DNA of 64,000 bases from SZUA-37 sp964472525 (GCA_964472525.1 CAYYLL010000001.1:1-64000), one strand, 5' to 3'. Counted from the stretch's first letter, positions 30,876-40,908 are shown. A program made the numbers and translations. The notes: generated by a model not told the origin, from the letters alone.

Positions 30876-32080
30876 TCGGTGTAACGATTTTAGGTGCAAC
30901 CGGATCAATCGGTACCAGTACGCTTGATGTATTAAGCCGAAATAAAAATAAATTTAAAGTGATCGCTTTAACGGCTAACTTGAATATTGAAAAACTCTAT
31001 GACCAATGTAAAGAGTTTAAACCTTTGTATGCGGTGGTGGTTAATGCTGAGGCTGCTGAGAAATTAAAAAATAAATTAAGTACAGTATTACCTGGTACTC
31101 AGGTTTTATCCGGTGTGGAAAGTCTGGACTATGTAGCCAACTTAAACGAAACAGATTATGTTGTTGCCGCTATTGTGGGAGCGGCCGGACTGTCTTCATC
31201 GTTGGCGGCTGCAAAAGCGGGTAAACGTATTTTATTGGCAAATAAAGAAACGTTGGTGATGAGTGGCCAGTTGTTTATGGATGAAGTTGCTAAAAATAAG
31301 GCAACACTGCTACCTGTTGATAGTGAACATAATGCAATTTATCAATGCTTGCAAAGTTTTAATGGCAGTCAGGGATTATCGGCCGAAGTTCGCAAAATAT
31401 ATTTAACGGCATCAGGTGGGCCTTTTCGAAAAACGGATTTAAAATTACTGGATTCTGTTACCCCGGACCAAGCCTGCGCACATCCTAACTGGTCGATGGG
31501 ACGAAAAATTTCGGTGGATTCTGCGACCATGATGAATAAAGGTCTGGAATTAATCGAGGCTTGCTGGTTATTTACAGCGAGTGTTGATGACGTACAAATT
31601 GCGATTCACCCGCAAAGCATTATACATTCTATGGTAGAGTTTATTGATGGCTCAGTTATGGCTCAACTGGGGCAACCGGATATGCGTACTCCGATTGCTT
31701 ACGCATTAGCTTGGCCTGAACGAATTGAATCTGGCGTACAAAATCTGGATCTTTTTTCAATGTCTGCTCTGGAATTTGAAAAACCGGATCATGCCCGTTT
31801 CCCTTGTATAAAATTGGCAGAAAATGCCATGCGCGAAGGTGGTATTATGCCTGCGGTATTAAATGCAGCTAACGAAATTGCAGTACAATCATTTCTGGAT
31901 AATGAAATTGCTTTTATGGCAATTTCTGACGTAGTGAACAATGTTCTGGAACAAACGGCCTATCAGGATGTTAATGATATTGAAACGGTTATAAAAGCAG
32001 ACTCGGATACGCGCGCGTTAGCGGTTGATGTTGTAAAAACAATGATGAGTAGTACAGCAGGTAAGAAAAATCATGCTTGA
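30872..32080 (+). CDS. dxr: 1-deoxy-D-xylulose 5-phosphate reductoisomerase
   Basis: Dxr (IspC) converts DXP to MEP, the committed step of the non-mevalonate isoprenoid pathway. The 402 residues show the NADPH motif GATGSIGTSTLDVL, LANKETLVMSG, LLPVDSEHNAIYQCL, TASGGPFR and SMGRKISVDSATMMNKGLEL with the metal-site Asp/Glu. ispD and ispF for the next steps lie at 55.5-56.7 kb. Coupled to cdsA by a 4-bp overlap. Confidence 0.97.
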   Translation: MIGVTILGATGSIGTSTLDVLSRNKNKFKVIALTANLNIEKLYDQCKEFKPLYAVVVNAEAAEKLKNKLSTVLPGTQVLSGVESLDYVANLNETDYVVAAIVGAAGLSSSLAAAKAGKRILLANKETLVMSGQLFMDEVAKNKATLLPVDSEHNAIYQCLQSFNGSQGLSAEVRKIYLTASGGPFRKTDLKLLDSVTPDQACAHPNWSMGRKISVDSATMMNKGLELIEACWLFTASVDDVQIAIHPQSIIHSMVEFIDGSVMAQLGQPDMRTPIAYALAWPERIESGVQNLDLFSMSALEFEKPDHARFPCIKLAENAMREGGIMPAVLNAANEIAVQSFLDNEIAFMAISDVVNNVLEQTAYQDVNDIETVIKADSDTRALAVDVVKTMMSSTAGKKNHA

Positions 32081-33431
32081 TTTTATATATAGTCTTTTAT
32101 CCTTTATTGTTGCGATTACAATTCTTGTAGCAATTCATGAGTATGGTCATTATTTGGTAGCGAGACTTTCTGGTGTAAAAATTCTTCGTTATTCACTTGG
32201 TTTTGGTAAGCCGCTATATACGCGAAAATTTGGTCGAGACAAAACCGAGTTTGTTATTGCTGCTATTCCCATGGGCGGTTATGTCAAGATGTTAGATGAA
32301 CGTGAAGCCGAGGTGCCTGCTGCGGAATTGAATCGTGCCTTTAATCGTCAGCCTGTTGCAAAGCGTTTTGCGATTGTTTTTGCAGGGCCTTTATTTAATT
32401 TTATTTTTGCAGTTTTTGCATATTGGCTAATGTTTGTGAATGGTACACCGGGTATTGTTCCCGTGGTTGGCGAAATTATAAAAGACGGTCCGGCTGCTGT
32501 TGCAGGTATGCAAAGTGGTGATACCATTATGAGCGTTAATGATGTTGAAACGCCTATCTGGGACGTTGTGCTGAATGAGTTTGTACCGGTTATTATTGAT
32601 AAGTCGACGGCAAATGTGGTTGTAAAGTCAGAGTCTGGCGTTAGCAGCGTACTACATTTTAATTTTTCTTCTAGTAAGGCCGATCTGGAGTCTGGAGACA
32701 TTTTAAATATTTTAGGATTTAAACCTTGGCATCCTGTTGCGACCGCTAAAGTAGGTGGGGTAGTTTCCGGTTTTCCTGCGGAAAAAGCCGGTTTGCAAAA
32801 AGGCGATCTTATCTTAAAGGTTAATGATGTTAAAGTTTCGACATGGGTTGAGATGGCGAAACAAGTTTCTGCTTATCCAGATGAAATAATTGAGTTGACG
32901 GTAGAGTCTGATGGTAAAGTAAAACAAATTCCGGTTAAAACCCAGAAAGATACACGCAATGGTAAGGTCATTGGTATTATCGGTATCAGCAATGCCGCAG
33001 TTTATCCTGATAATATGAAGAAAAATTATCAATATTCCGTTGTTCAAAGTATTTCGAAAGCGATTTCGACTACTTGGACTTCAACAGGGAGAACATTGTC
33101 CTTTTTATATAAGATGGCAATCGGTGAAGTTTCGCTTAGGAATATAAGTGGTCCCATTACCATTGCTAAATATGCCGGTCTATCTGCGGATGCGGGTTTA
33201 AGTAAATTTTTGGGTTTTCTTGCGATTGTCAGTATTAGTCTGGGTGTTCTAAATTTGTTACCTGTTCCTGTGTTGGATGGTGGGCATTTATTTTATTATT
33301 TAATTGAAATAGTAAAGGGGAGTCCGGTTACTGCCTCATTTGAAGCAATCGGGCAGCAAATTGGAATAGCATTACTTTTAATGTTAATGAGTTTGGCATT
33401 TTATAATGACATACTGCGGTTGTTTGGGTAG
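32073..33431 (+). CDS. rseP: Site-2 intramembrane metalloprotease RseP
   Basis: RseP cleaves anti-sigma-E within the membrane after DegS and also clears remnant signal peptides. The 452-residue protein has HEYGH (His22-His26, zinc site) in the first helix, MGGYVKMLDERE, two periplasmic PDZ domains (about 115-195 and 205-285) and the C-terminal LPVPVLDGGHLFYYLIE zinc-ligand motif. It overlaps dxr by 8 bp and precedes bamA. Confidence 0.97.
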   Translation: MLDFIYSLLSFIVAITILVAIHEYGHYLVARLSGVKILRYSLGFGKPLYTRKFGRDKTEFVIAAIPMGGYVKMLDEREAEVPAAELNRAFNRQPVAKRFAIVFAGPLFNFIFAVFAYWLMFVNGTPGIVPVVGEIIKDGPAAVAGMQSGDTIMSVNDVETPIWDVVLNEFVPVIIDKSTANVVVKSESGVSSVLHFNFSSSKADLESGDILNILGFKPWHPVATAKVGGVVSGFPAEKAGLQKGDLILKVNDVKVSTWVEMAKQVSAYPDEIIELTVESDGKVKQIPVKTQKDTRNGKVIGIIGISNAAVYPDNMKKNYQYSVVQSISKAISTTWTSTGRTLSFLYKMAIGEVSLRNISGPITIAKYAGLSADAGLSKFLGFLAIVSISLGVLNLLPVPVLDGGHLFYYLIEIVKGSPVTASFEAIGQQIGIALLLMLMSLAFYNDILRLFG

Positions 33432-33464
33432 TCAGGTAAAGTTTTTAAAGGTTGTAATTGAAAA

Positions 33465-35732
33465 ATGCGTAGATTATTAGTTCCATTTTTATCGTTATGT
33501 GCTGCAAGAGCGTATGCTTTTGAGCCATTTGTTGTGCAAGATATTAAGCTTGAAGGTCTTCAACGTATTTCTATTGGTACAGTTTTTAATTATCTACCTA
33601 TTAAAGTAGGTGAGACAATAAATGAAGATTTAACATCTGAAGCGATTAAAAAATTATTTAAAACTGGTTTTTTCAAAGATGTGAAGATGGAACGAGAAAA
33701 TAATGTTCTCGTTGTTTTTGTTGCTGAACGGCCTGCTATTGCAAAAGTAACCATTACCGGTAATTCTGCATTACCCACAGAACAATTAGAAGAAGCCTTA
33801 AAACAAATTGGTTTAAAAGTTGGCCATGTACTAGACCGGGCTGTTGTTACAATTATTGAACAGGAATTGCAACGTCAATATTATAGCTTAGGTAAGTATG
33901 CGGTAAAAATTGAAACAACAATAACACCGTTAGAACGTAATCGGGTTAATGTAGAAGTAAAAATAGCTGAAGGTGAATCAGCTAATATTTATGCCTTTAA
34001 TATTGTTGGTAATAATGTTTTTACCAATAAAAAATTATCAAACCTTATGGAGTTAGGTGGGACTGGTGTTTTTGGCGGGCGCAAGGAATATTCTAAGCAG
34101 TTATTTGCAGCAGATTTAGAAACATTAAAATCTTATTATCAAGATCGCGGGTATATAAATTTTAGAATTAATTCGACTCAAGTTTCGTTAACACCAGATA
34201 AACAGGATGTTTATATTACGGTTAACGTTACGGAAGGTGATAAATATAAAATTAACAAGATATCACTATCGGGTAATCTGATTGTTCCCGAAGCTGAATT
34301 AAGAAAATTAATTACTTTTAAGAAAGGTGATATTTTTTCACGAAAATCGGCAAGTTTAAGTCGTACCAATATTAATGATCGTCTTTCTGAAAATGGTTAT
34401 GCTTTTGCTAATATCAACCTATCACCAAAGGTTGATGAAAAAAATAAAACGGTTGACCTTACTTTCTTTATTGATCCGGGACGACGTGTTTATGTGAACC
34501 GGATAAATATTTACGGTAATATTAAAACAAAAGATGAAGTGATTCGGCGTGAAATTCGCCAAATGGAAGCCGATTGGATGTCGGCGAAAAGTATTGCGCA
34601 ATCCAAGAAGCGTTTAAACCGACTGGGCTTTTTTGACGAAGTTACGGTAGAAACACCGGCGGTAGAAAACACCAATGATCAGGTTGATGTTAATTATACA
34701 GTGAGTGAGCGTTCGACCGGGAGCTTATCGGCTGGTTTAGGTTATAACGATACACAAGGTGCAATTGTTAATTTCTCGATATCACAAAATAACTTTGTGG
34801 GAACAGGGAATCGAGTGACTGTTAGTATTAATAACAGTAGCGTTGTTCAAAATAATAATATAAGTTATACCAATCCCTATTATACTCAAGATGGTATAAG
34901 TCGCGGTTTTAATATTTATAAACGCAAGTTCTCGGCTCAAGCCGCTTCTATTAGTAATTACACAACCAATAGTTACGGTGTGGGGGTTAGCTATGGCATC
35001 CCAATGAGTGAGTCCGACTCAGTAGGGTTGGGATTTTCTTTTGATAATACCGAAATTATTACGGGAACCAATACCAACAGTGCGATGTTAAATTTTGTCA
35101 CAGCCAATGGTAACGTGTATGGTAACTATAAAGCACGATTATCATGGGCTCATGATACACGTAATAAAGCAATTTTTGCTGATAGGGGTAGCCTGGCTTC
35201 TGCGGGGGTTGACGTTACATTGCCGGGCAGCGATTTAGAGTATTATAAGCTTAGTTTGCGTTATTTACAGTACTTCCCGATTGCAGATGATGTTACATTA
35301 TTATTTAATACTAATTTAGGTTATGGCAAGTCGTATAGTGGAACGACGACACTTCCTCCCTATGAGAATTATTATGCAGGTGGAAGTCGCTCTGTTCGTG
35401 GTTATAACTCAAATCGACTAGGCCCGCGCGATCCCGTTACTAATAATCCATTAGGCGGTAATAAGCGTATTGTTACTAATTTGGAGCTATTATTGCCTAA
35501 TCCTTTGGCTGAAAACAGTAAATCGATTCGTTTTAGCGTCTTTTTAGACGCGGGTAACGTTTTTAGTGAGGAACAGAATATAAATCTGGGTGATTTGCGT
35601 ACGGCGTTGGGTGCGGCAATTATTTGGATAACCCCGGTGGGTATTATGCGTTTTAGTTGGGCTAATACCTTGAATGATAAACCCGGAGATGATACAAAGT
35701 CCTTTCAGTTCACATTGGGATCGACATTTTAA
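33465..35732 (+). CDS. bamA: Outer membrane assembly factor BamA
   Basis: BamA inserts beta-barrel proteins into the outer membrane. The 755-residue precursor starts with a signal peptide (cleaved near YAFEPFV), has five POTRA domains (about 20-420) and a 16-strand barrel. The barrel carries the conserved VRGYNSNRLGPRD loop (VRGY in strand/loop 6) and ends with a C-terminal Phe (FQFTLGSTF), the beta-signal. It is slightly shorter than E. coli BamA (810). skp follows 12 bp later. Confidence 0.97.
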   Translation: MRRLLVPFLSLCAARAYAFEPFVVQDIKLEGLQRISIGTVFNYLPIKVGETINEDLTSEAIKKLFKTGFFKDVKMERENNVLVVFVAERPAIAKVTITGNSALPTEQLEEALKQIGLKVGHVLDRAVVTIIEQELQRQYYSLGKYAVKIETTITPLERNRVNVEVKIAEGESANIYAFNIVGNNVFTNKKLSNLMELGGTGVFGGRKEYSKQLFAADLETLKSYYQDRGYINFRINSTQVSLTPDKQDVYITVNVTEGDKYKINKISLSGNLIVPEAELRKLITFKKGDIFSRKSASLSRTNINDRLSENGYAFANINLSPKVDEKNKTVDLTFFIDPGRRVYVNRINIYGNIKTKDEVIRREIRQMEADWMSAKSIAQSKKRLNRLGFFDEVTVETPAVENTNDQVDVNYTVSERSTGSLSAGLGYNDTQGAIVNFSISQNNFVGTGNRVTVSINNSSVVQNNNISYTNPYYTQDGISRGFNIYKRKFSAQAASISNYTTNSYGVGVSYGIPMSESDSVGLGFSFDNTEIITGTNTNSAMLNFVTANGNVYGNYKARLSWAHDTRNKAIFADRGSLASAGVDVTLPGSDLEYYKLSLRYLQYFPIADDVTLLFNTNLGYGKSYSGTTTLPPYENYYAGGSRSVRGYNSNRLGPRDPVTNNPLGGNKRIVTNLELLLPNPLAENSKSIRFSVFLDAGNVFSEEQNINLGDLRTALGAAIIWITPVGIMRFSWANTLNDKPGDDTKSFQFTLGSTF

Positions 35733-35744
35733 CGAGGTTGCAGT

Positions 35745-36278
35745 TTGCGTAATTTAACGATAATAATAAGTAGTTTAGCCTGTTTGTTGCTGGCATCGGT
35801 TGCCTATGCAGAAAAACTTGAAGGGGTTAAATTAGGCGTAGTTAATATAGCCTATATTCTGAAACATGCGCCACAGGCTGAGGCGGCAAGAAAAAAACTG
35901 GAAACGGAATTTGCACCACGTGAAACTAAAATTGTTTCAATGGAAAAAAAATTAAGAACCCAAAGTGAAAAGCTGTCTAAAGACGGTGCCATTATGAGTC
36001 CAGCAGGACGTAAACAGTTAGAACGTAAAATTTTAAATTTAAAGCGTGATGTTAAACGTGCAAAAGATGAATTTACCGAAGATTTAAACATACGCAGGAA
36101 TGAAGCACTCAACAAGCTTCAAAAAGTAGTGAATAGCGCAGTTGAATCGCTTGCTGAAGAAGAACATTTTGATGTTATCTTTGGGGATAATGTGATGTAT
36201 GCAAATAAGCGCTCGAATATCACAAAAAAAGTGTTAGCGAAATTAGCAAAAAGTATTAAAAAGATAAAACGAAAATAA
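35745..36278 (+). CDS. skp: Periplasmic chaperone Skp/OmpH
   Basis: Skp holds unfolded outer-membrane proteins in the periplasm for the BAM complex. The start is a TTG with a gagg ribosome binding site 8 bp upstream. The 177-residue precursor has a signal peptide (to about AYA, residue 22), the conserved KLGVVNIAYILKHAPQAEAA start, and a long Lys/Arg-rich coiled-coil forming the tentacles. Position directly after bamA supports the call. Confidence 0.93.
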   Translation: MRNLTIIISSLACLLLASVAYAEKLEGVKLGVVNIAYILKHAPQAEAARKKLETEFAPRETKIVSMEKKLRTQSEKLSKDGAIMSPAGRKQLERKILNLKRDVKRAKDEFTEDLNIRRNEALNKLQKVVNSAVESLAEEEHFDVIFGDNVMYANKRSNITKKVLAKLAKSIKKIKRK

Positions 36279-36308
36279 TATTCATTAAGTAAGTAGGGTA
36301 CATCACAC

Positions 36309-37322
36309 GTGGAATTTACGCTAGAAGAACTGGCGAGACAGGTTGGCGGTGAAGTGAGTGGTGAATCTTCAACAGTAATCAACGGTGTTGCAACAATAAA
36401 AACGGCAGGTCGTGGTCAAATTACATTTCTTGCAGCGAAATCGTTTCGTAAGTTTTTGAGTAGTACACAAGCGGATGCGGTTATTTTACAAAAAAATGAT
36501 TTAACGTTATGCCAAACAAATGCCATTGTCGTTGACAATCCACTATTGGCTTATGCTCAAATTGCCTCCTTGCTAAACCCACGCCCAGAACCTCAATTTT
36601 TTATTCACTCAACTGCGGTTGTTCATCCAAATGCGGTACTCGATAAGTTTGTATCAATCGGGCCTTACACGGTGATTGAAGACGGTGTAAAAATTAATGC
36701 GGGTTGTCAAATCGGTAGCCATTGTTTTATTGGTGAACATGTTGTTTTAGGTAAAGATGTTCAATTGCATAATAATGTCTCTATTCAACGTCGTTGCGAT
36801 GTTGGCGACAGAACAATTGTTCATCCCGGTGCAGTGATAGGAGCAGACGGGTTTGGCAATGCCAATCATCATGGACAATGGGTTAAAATTCCACAATTGG
36901 GTGCGGTGACGATTGGTTCAGATGTTGAGATAGGCTCCAATACCACAGTCGATTGTGGTGCGATTGAAAATACAATTATTGGCAATGGGGTTCGATTAGA
37001 TAATTTAATCCAGATTGCTCATAATGTTGAAATAGGTGATCATACTGCGATTGCCTCAATGACAGCGGTTGCAGGTAGCACAATCATTGGCCAATATTGT
37101 ATGATAGGGGGTACAGTCGCTATTTCAGGGCATTTATCCATTGCTGATCGCGTGACATTAACGGGTAGAACGACAGTATTACAGTCAATTAAAGAATCTG
37201 GTGTGTATTCTTCGTGTGCGCCATTAGTTGAAAATAGTAAGTGGCACAAGAATTACATACAAATGAAAAAAATAGATGAATTGGCCAAGCGTGTTAAAGA
37301 TTTAGAAAAACTTGATCAATAG
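36309..37322 (+). CDS. lpxD: UDP-3-O-acylglucosamine N-acyltransferase
   Basis: LpxD adds the second hydroxyacyl chain in lipid A synthesis. It starts at GTG 36309. The 337 residues comprise an N-terminal uridine-binding domain (TLEELARQVGGEV), a left-handed beta-helix of hexapeptide repeats (about 105-290) with the catalytic His region IQIAHNVEIGDHTAIASMTA, and a C-terminal helix. Length matches E. coli LpxD (341). Confidence 0.97.
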   Translation: MEFTLEELARQVGGEVSGESSTVINGVATIKTAGRGQITFLAAKSFRKFLSSTQADAVILQKNDLTLCQTNAIVVDNPLLAYAQIASLLNPRPEPQFFIHSTAVVHPNAVLDKFVSIGPYTVIEDGVKINAGCQIGSHCFIGEHVVLGKDVQLHNNVSIQRRCDVGDRTIVHPGAVIGADGFGNANHHGQWVKIPQLGAVTIGSDVEIGSNTTVDCGAIENTIIGNGVRLDNLIQIAHNVEIGDHTAIASMTAVAGSTIIGQYCMIGGTVAISGHLSIADRVTLTGRTTVLQSIKESGVYSSCAPLVENSKWHKNYIQMKKIDELAKRVKDLEKLDQ

Positions 37323-37347
37323 TTTAAAGATAACAAGGGGCAGCAGG

Positions 37348-37794
37348 TTGGAACAACTTGATATTTACGAAATTTTACAACATTTACCACATCGGTATCC
37401 ATTTCTATTAATTGATCGGGTTACTGAGTGTATTCCCGGTGAAACCTTAATTGGTTATAAAAATGTTTCTTATAACGAACCTTATTTTACTGGGCACTTC
37501 CCACAACGCCCAGTGATGCCGGGCGTGCTAATATTAGAAGCACTGGCACAGGCAACGGGAATTTTGGCATTCCGTACACTGGGTAGAGTACCTGACGAAA
37601 ATTCATTGTATTATTTTGTGGGTGTGGATAAAGCACGATTTAAACGTCCGGTTGAACCAGGTGATCAGTTACAGTTAAGCGTTAAATTTATAAAAGAAAA
37701 GCGCGGTATATGGAAATTTGAAGGTGTTGCAACTGTTGAGGGTGATGTCGTTTGTTCGGCTGATTTAATGTGTGCTGAACGAGAAGTTGGATGA
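37348..37794 (+). CDS. fabZ: 3-hydroxyacyl-[ACP] dehydratase FabZ
   Basis: FabZ dehydrates 3-hydroxyacyl-ACPs and balances fatty acid against lipid A synthesis. TTG 37348 is preferred (aaggggcagcagg ribosome binding site just upstream; product begins MEQLDIYEILQHLPHRYPFL). The frame also runs upstream to 37312 inside lpxD. The 148-residue hotdog-fold protein has the catalytic YFTGHFPQRPVMPGVLILEA (His and downstream Glu). Its stop overlaps lpxA by 4 bp. Confidence 0.96.
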   Translation: MEQLDIYEILQHLPHRYPFLLIDRVTECIPGETLIGYKNVSYNEPYFTGHFPQRPVMPGVLILEALAQATGILAFRTLGRVPDENSLYYFVGVDKARFKRPVEPGDQLQLSVKFIKEKRGIWKFEGVATVEGDVVCSADLMCAEREVG

Positions 37795-38564
37795 CCATTG
37801 ATTCAACGGCTCGTATTGATTCGAAAGCGAACATAGATTCAGACGTAACGATTGGTGCGTACACGGTCATTGGGGCTGGCGTTAGCATCGAGTCAGGTTC
37901 AAAAATTGGCCCACATGTCGTTATTAACGGCCCAACACATATCGGAAAAAATAATACTATTTTCCAGTTTGCTTCTGTTGGCGAAGTGCCACAGGATAAA
38001 AAATTTCACGGTGAAGAATCCAAACTTGTTATTGGTGATGGTAATACGATCCGTGAATTTGTAACCATTAACCGTGGCACTGGCGAAGGTGGCGGTGTAA
38101 CCAATATTGGTAATGATAATTGGTTAATGGCTTATATACACATCGCTCATGATTGTCAGGTTGGGAATAATACTATTTTTTCGAATGGTGCATCGTTAGC
38201 GGGCCATGCCATCGTGGATGATCATGCAATCCTGGGTGGCTTTACGTTAGTACATCAATTCTGTCACATTGGAGAATATGCTTTCTGTGGTATGGGCAGC
38301 GCCATTAGTAAAGACGTACCGCCTTATATTATGATCAATGGTAATCCTGCTCATCCACACGGGATAAATTCAGAAGGTTTAAAGCGTTGCGATTTTAGTA
38401 AAGATGCAATCAAAGCCATTAAAGAAGCGTATAAAATTATTTACCGTTTGGGTTTAACAGTTGATGCGGCAAAAGAAAAACTAATTAAACTGGCTGAATC
38501 TCAAGATGCGGTTATGCCATTGATCCAGTTTATTGATAAATCTCAACGTGGCATTGTTCGTTAA
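37791..38564 (+). CDS. lpxA: UDP-N-acetylglucosamine O-acyltransferase family LpxA
   Basis: LpxA adds the first 3-hydroxyacyl chain to the UDP-amino sugar. The 257 residues form a left-handed beta-helix (about 1-185) and a helical C-terminus. Catalytic His120 lies in YIHIAHDCQVG. The residue aligned with the acyl-length ruler (Gly173 in E. coli) is Met168 (CGMGSA). The matching Met169 of Pseudomonas aeruginosa selects C10 chains, so short 3-hydroxydecanoyl is predicted. With gnnA/gnnB nearby, the acceptor is probably the 3-amino sugar. Confidence 0.96.
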   Translation: MTIDSTARIDSKANIDSDVTIGAYTVIGAGVSIESGSKIGPHVVINGPTHIGKNNTIFQFASVGEVPQDKKFHGEESKLVIGDGNTIREFVTINRGTGEGGGVTNIGNDNWLMAYIHIAHDCQVGNNTIFSNGASLAGHAIVDDHAILGGFTLVHQFCHIGEYAFCGMGSAISKDVPPYIMINGNPAHPHGINSEGLKRCDFSKDAIKAIKEAYKIIYRLGLTVDAAKEKLIKLAESQDAVMPLIQFIDKSQRGIVR

Positions 38565-38567
38565 ACA

Positions 38568-39701
38568 CTACTGCTCCAGCATTTCTAAAGTTAAATCACT
38601 AATACTAATATCAACAGGTGCTTCGATTAACAGTTGGTGAATTAAGCCCAGTTCTTCTCTTGCTTTTTTATTCTTATTTTTATTATTCAATAATTCTGAA
38701 AGTGCATATACCATCTTTTTGGGGTTGGCATCTTGTTGTATAAATTCGTCGGCAATTAATTTGTTGGCAACAATATTACATAAACCAAGATAGGGTATTT
38801 TTATCATTCGTTTTACAATTAGGTAGGTTAACCAGGACACTTTATTAATAATAATCAGTGGTGTACCGATTAAAGCAATTTCCAGAGTCACTGTACCAGA
38901 AACTGTCACTATCGCATCACAGGCATTCATCACATTAAAGGCATCGTCTTTTATAATATGAATATTAAGCGTACTCTTGGATAAAAATGGTGCCAAGTCC
39001 TGTTCAGTGAGTGTGGATGCCAGTGGTAATAAGAATTCAAGTTGTGGGTTTTGTTGCTTTAAAATTTCTGCTGTCTTTAAAATAATGGGTAACAGTCTTT
39101 TTATTTCACTTTTCCGGCTGCCGGGAAATAAGCCAAGTACCGGATGTGAGAGTGGGATATTGTTTGCTTCCAGAAATGGATCCCGCTCACAAGTCGCTTT
39201 AACGTCATGGCTTAGTGGGTGGCCAACATATTTTGCGGGTACATTATGTTTTAGATAAAATTCTTTTTCAAAATTAAAGATAACCGCCATAGTGTCAACA
39301 CAGTTTCTTATTTTATTAACGCGCCCCTGTCGCCATGCCCATACTTGTGGGCTAATATAAAAAAGAACTTTAATACCCATGCTCTTTGCATATTCGGCCA
39401 GTTTAAGATTGAACTCGGCGTAATCAATTAATAGCAATAAATCAGGGGGTGAAGATTTTAATTGTTGCTTTAACTTATCCAGTGCAGCAAAGATAACTTT
39501 ACGATGGGCGATCACTTCCCATAAACCAACCACCGCCAGTTCGGCTGCATCAATATGAATATTGACACCGGCCTCACGCATATTGCGACCGCCGACACCA
39601 TAAAACGTTACGTCAGGATTTTTTTTGTGAACCGCAGTAACGAGTCGCCCTCCGTGCGCATCGCCAGAGGCTTCACCTGCAACAATAAGAACGGATTTCA
39701 T
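38568..39701 (-). CDS. lpxB: Lipid A disaccharide synthase
   Basis: LpxB, a GT19 glycosyltransferase at the inner membrane, joins UDP-diacylglucosamine with lipid X. The 377-residue protein has VLIVAGEASGDAHGGRLVTA, GVGGRNMREAG, YISPQVWAWRQGR and the C-terminal YLGLCNIVANK region. It is convergent with lpxA (3 bp between the stops), unlike the usual co-directional lpxA-lpxB, and shares a strand with gnnB and gnnA, suggesting a local inversion of lpxB-gnnB-gnnA. Confidence 0.97.
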   Translation of the reverse strand: MKSVLIVAGEASGDAHGGRLVTAVHKKNPDVTFYGVGGRNMREAGVNIHIDAAELAVVGLWEVIAHRKVIFAALDKLKQQLKSSPPDLLLLIDYAEFNLKLAEYAKSMGIKVLFYISPQVWAWRQGRVNKIRNCVDTMAVIFNFEKEFYLKHNVPAKYVGHPLSHDVKATCERDPFLEANNIPLSHPVLGLFPGSRKSEIKRLLPIILKTAEILKQQNPQLEFLLPLASTLTEQDLAPFLSKSTLNIHIIKDDAFNVMNACDAIVTVSGTVTLEIALIGTPLIIINKVSWLTYLIVKRMIKIPYLGLCNIVANKLIADEFIQQDANPKKMVYALSELLNNKNKNKKAREELGLIHQLLIEAPVDISISDLTLEMLEQ

Positions 39702-39706
39702 TAAAA

Positions 39707-40795
39707 CTAAAAAACGCTGTTAATTGTATCAATAATTGTTTGTTGCGTATTTTCAGGCATTTCCGGATAAACAGGAAAGGACAAACATTGCGCACAAACC
39801 GATTCGGTAACCGGCAACTGAACGTCTTTACAGTCTTCTTTAAACACATCCTGTTTGTGTAATGGAATAGGGTAGTAAACGGCCGAGGCAATGTCTTTTG
39901 TCGATAAAGCAGCTTGAATGGCATCGCGGTTATCAGTTAACACGGTATATTGATGGTAAACATGGTTACCAATATTATCTTCAAACGGAGTTTGTATCGA
40001 CTCGTGTAATTTAGTTGAGTAGTTTTGTGCAACGCGGTAGCGGCCGGCATTGAAAGTATCAATGTGTTTTAACTTAATTCTTAATATGGTGGCTTGCAAT
40101 TCATCTAGTCGGCTATTAAAACCAATCACATGATGATGATAGCGTTCAAAACTACCATGATTACGTAAGGCAATAAGTTGGGTGTGTATTTCGTCACTGT
40201 TGGTGGTAACTAGTCCACCATCACCGTAACAGCCCAGATTTTTACTAGGGAAAAAACTATGGCAACCGGCTTCGGCAAACGAGCCTGTTGTGGTTTTATC
40301 TATTTTAGCACCAAAGGATTGTGCACAATCTTCTATTACTTTTAATTTATATTTGTTAGCAATGTCCATAATGGTTGGCATATCGGCGGGTTGGCCAAAG
40401 ATATGTACCGGGATAATTGCTTTTGTCTTAGGTGTGATAGCCGCTTCAATTAAAGCCGGGTCGATATTAAAAGTTTTAGGATCAATATCAACAAATACTG
40501 GCTTCGCACCCACATAACAAATGGCTTCGGCTGTGGCGATAAAAGTAAAGGCGCTGGTAATGACTTCGTCACCGGCTTTAATACCGGCAGCAACCAATGC
40601 GAGGTGTAAAGCGTCTGTACCAGAAGCACAACCAACAGCATATTTTACACCTAAATATTCGGCGGACTCTTTTTCAAAGTTTTGCACGTTAGGGCCAAGT
40701 ATATATTGTGCATTGGCAACGGCATTGAGTACTTCGGCATCAATTTCTTCTTTTAAAGAAGCATATTGCGTTTTTAAATCGACCATTGGGATCAT
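39707..40795 (-). CDS. gnnB: DegT/DnrJ/EryC1/StrS aminotransferase, GnnB-like
   Basis: This 362-residue PLP sugar aminotransferase has the PLP lysine in FFPSKNLGCYGDGG (Lys185), Asp156 in VIEDCAQSFGA and the ASGTDALHLAL phosphate-binding loop. With the adjacent oxidoreductase and its lpxA-lpxB setting, it best fits GnnB. That enzyme converts UDP-3-keto-GlcNAc to the 3-amino sugar used for amide-linked lipid A (established in Acidithiobacillus ferrooxidans and Leptospira). An O-antigen sugar role (WbpE type) is the alternative. It ends 5 bp before lpxB. Confidence 0.82.
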   Translation of the reverse strand: MIPMVDLKTQYASLKEEIDAEVLNAVANAQYILGPNVQNFEKESAEYLGVKYAVGCASGTDALHLALVAAGIKAGDEVITSAFTFIATAEAICYVGAKPVFVDIDPKTFNIDPALIEAAITPKTKAIIPVHIFGQPADMPTIMDIANKYKLKVIEDCAQSFGAKIDKTTTGSFAEAGCHSFFPSKNLGCYGDGGLVTTNSDEIHTQLIALRNHGSFERYHHHVIGFNSRLDELQATILRIKLKHIDTFNAGRYRVAQNYSTKLHESIQTPFEDNIGNHVYHQYTVLTDNRDAIQAALSTKDIASAVYYPIPLHKQDVFKEDCKDVQLPVTESVCAQCLSFPVYPEMPENTQQTIIDTINSVF

Positions 40796-40837
40796 AGTGT
40801 AAACCTTCGAGTTTTATCGTAACTGTAAATAATTTAG

Positions 40838-40904
40838 GTCATTGCGAGCGATAGCGCGGCAATCTTTTTTATACGGGGCATACTCTAGCAAGATTGCCGC
40901 GCTT
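40838..40904. repeat. Dispersed palindromic repeat (full copy) between gnnA and gnnB
   Basis: gtcattgcgagcgatagcgc and ggcaatct are followed about 25 bp later by agattgccgcgct, the inverted partner. The same unit occurs at 55393-55471, and a half copy at 27814-27842. As an RNA it would form a stable hairpin and might attenuate gnnB or stabilise the gnnA message. Confidence 0.7.
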
Positions 40905-40908
40905 AATC

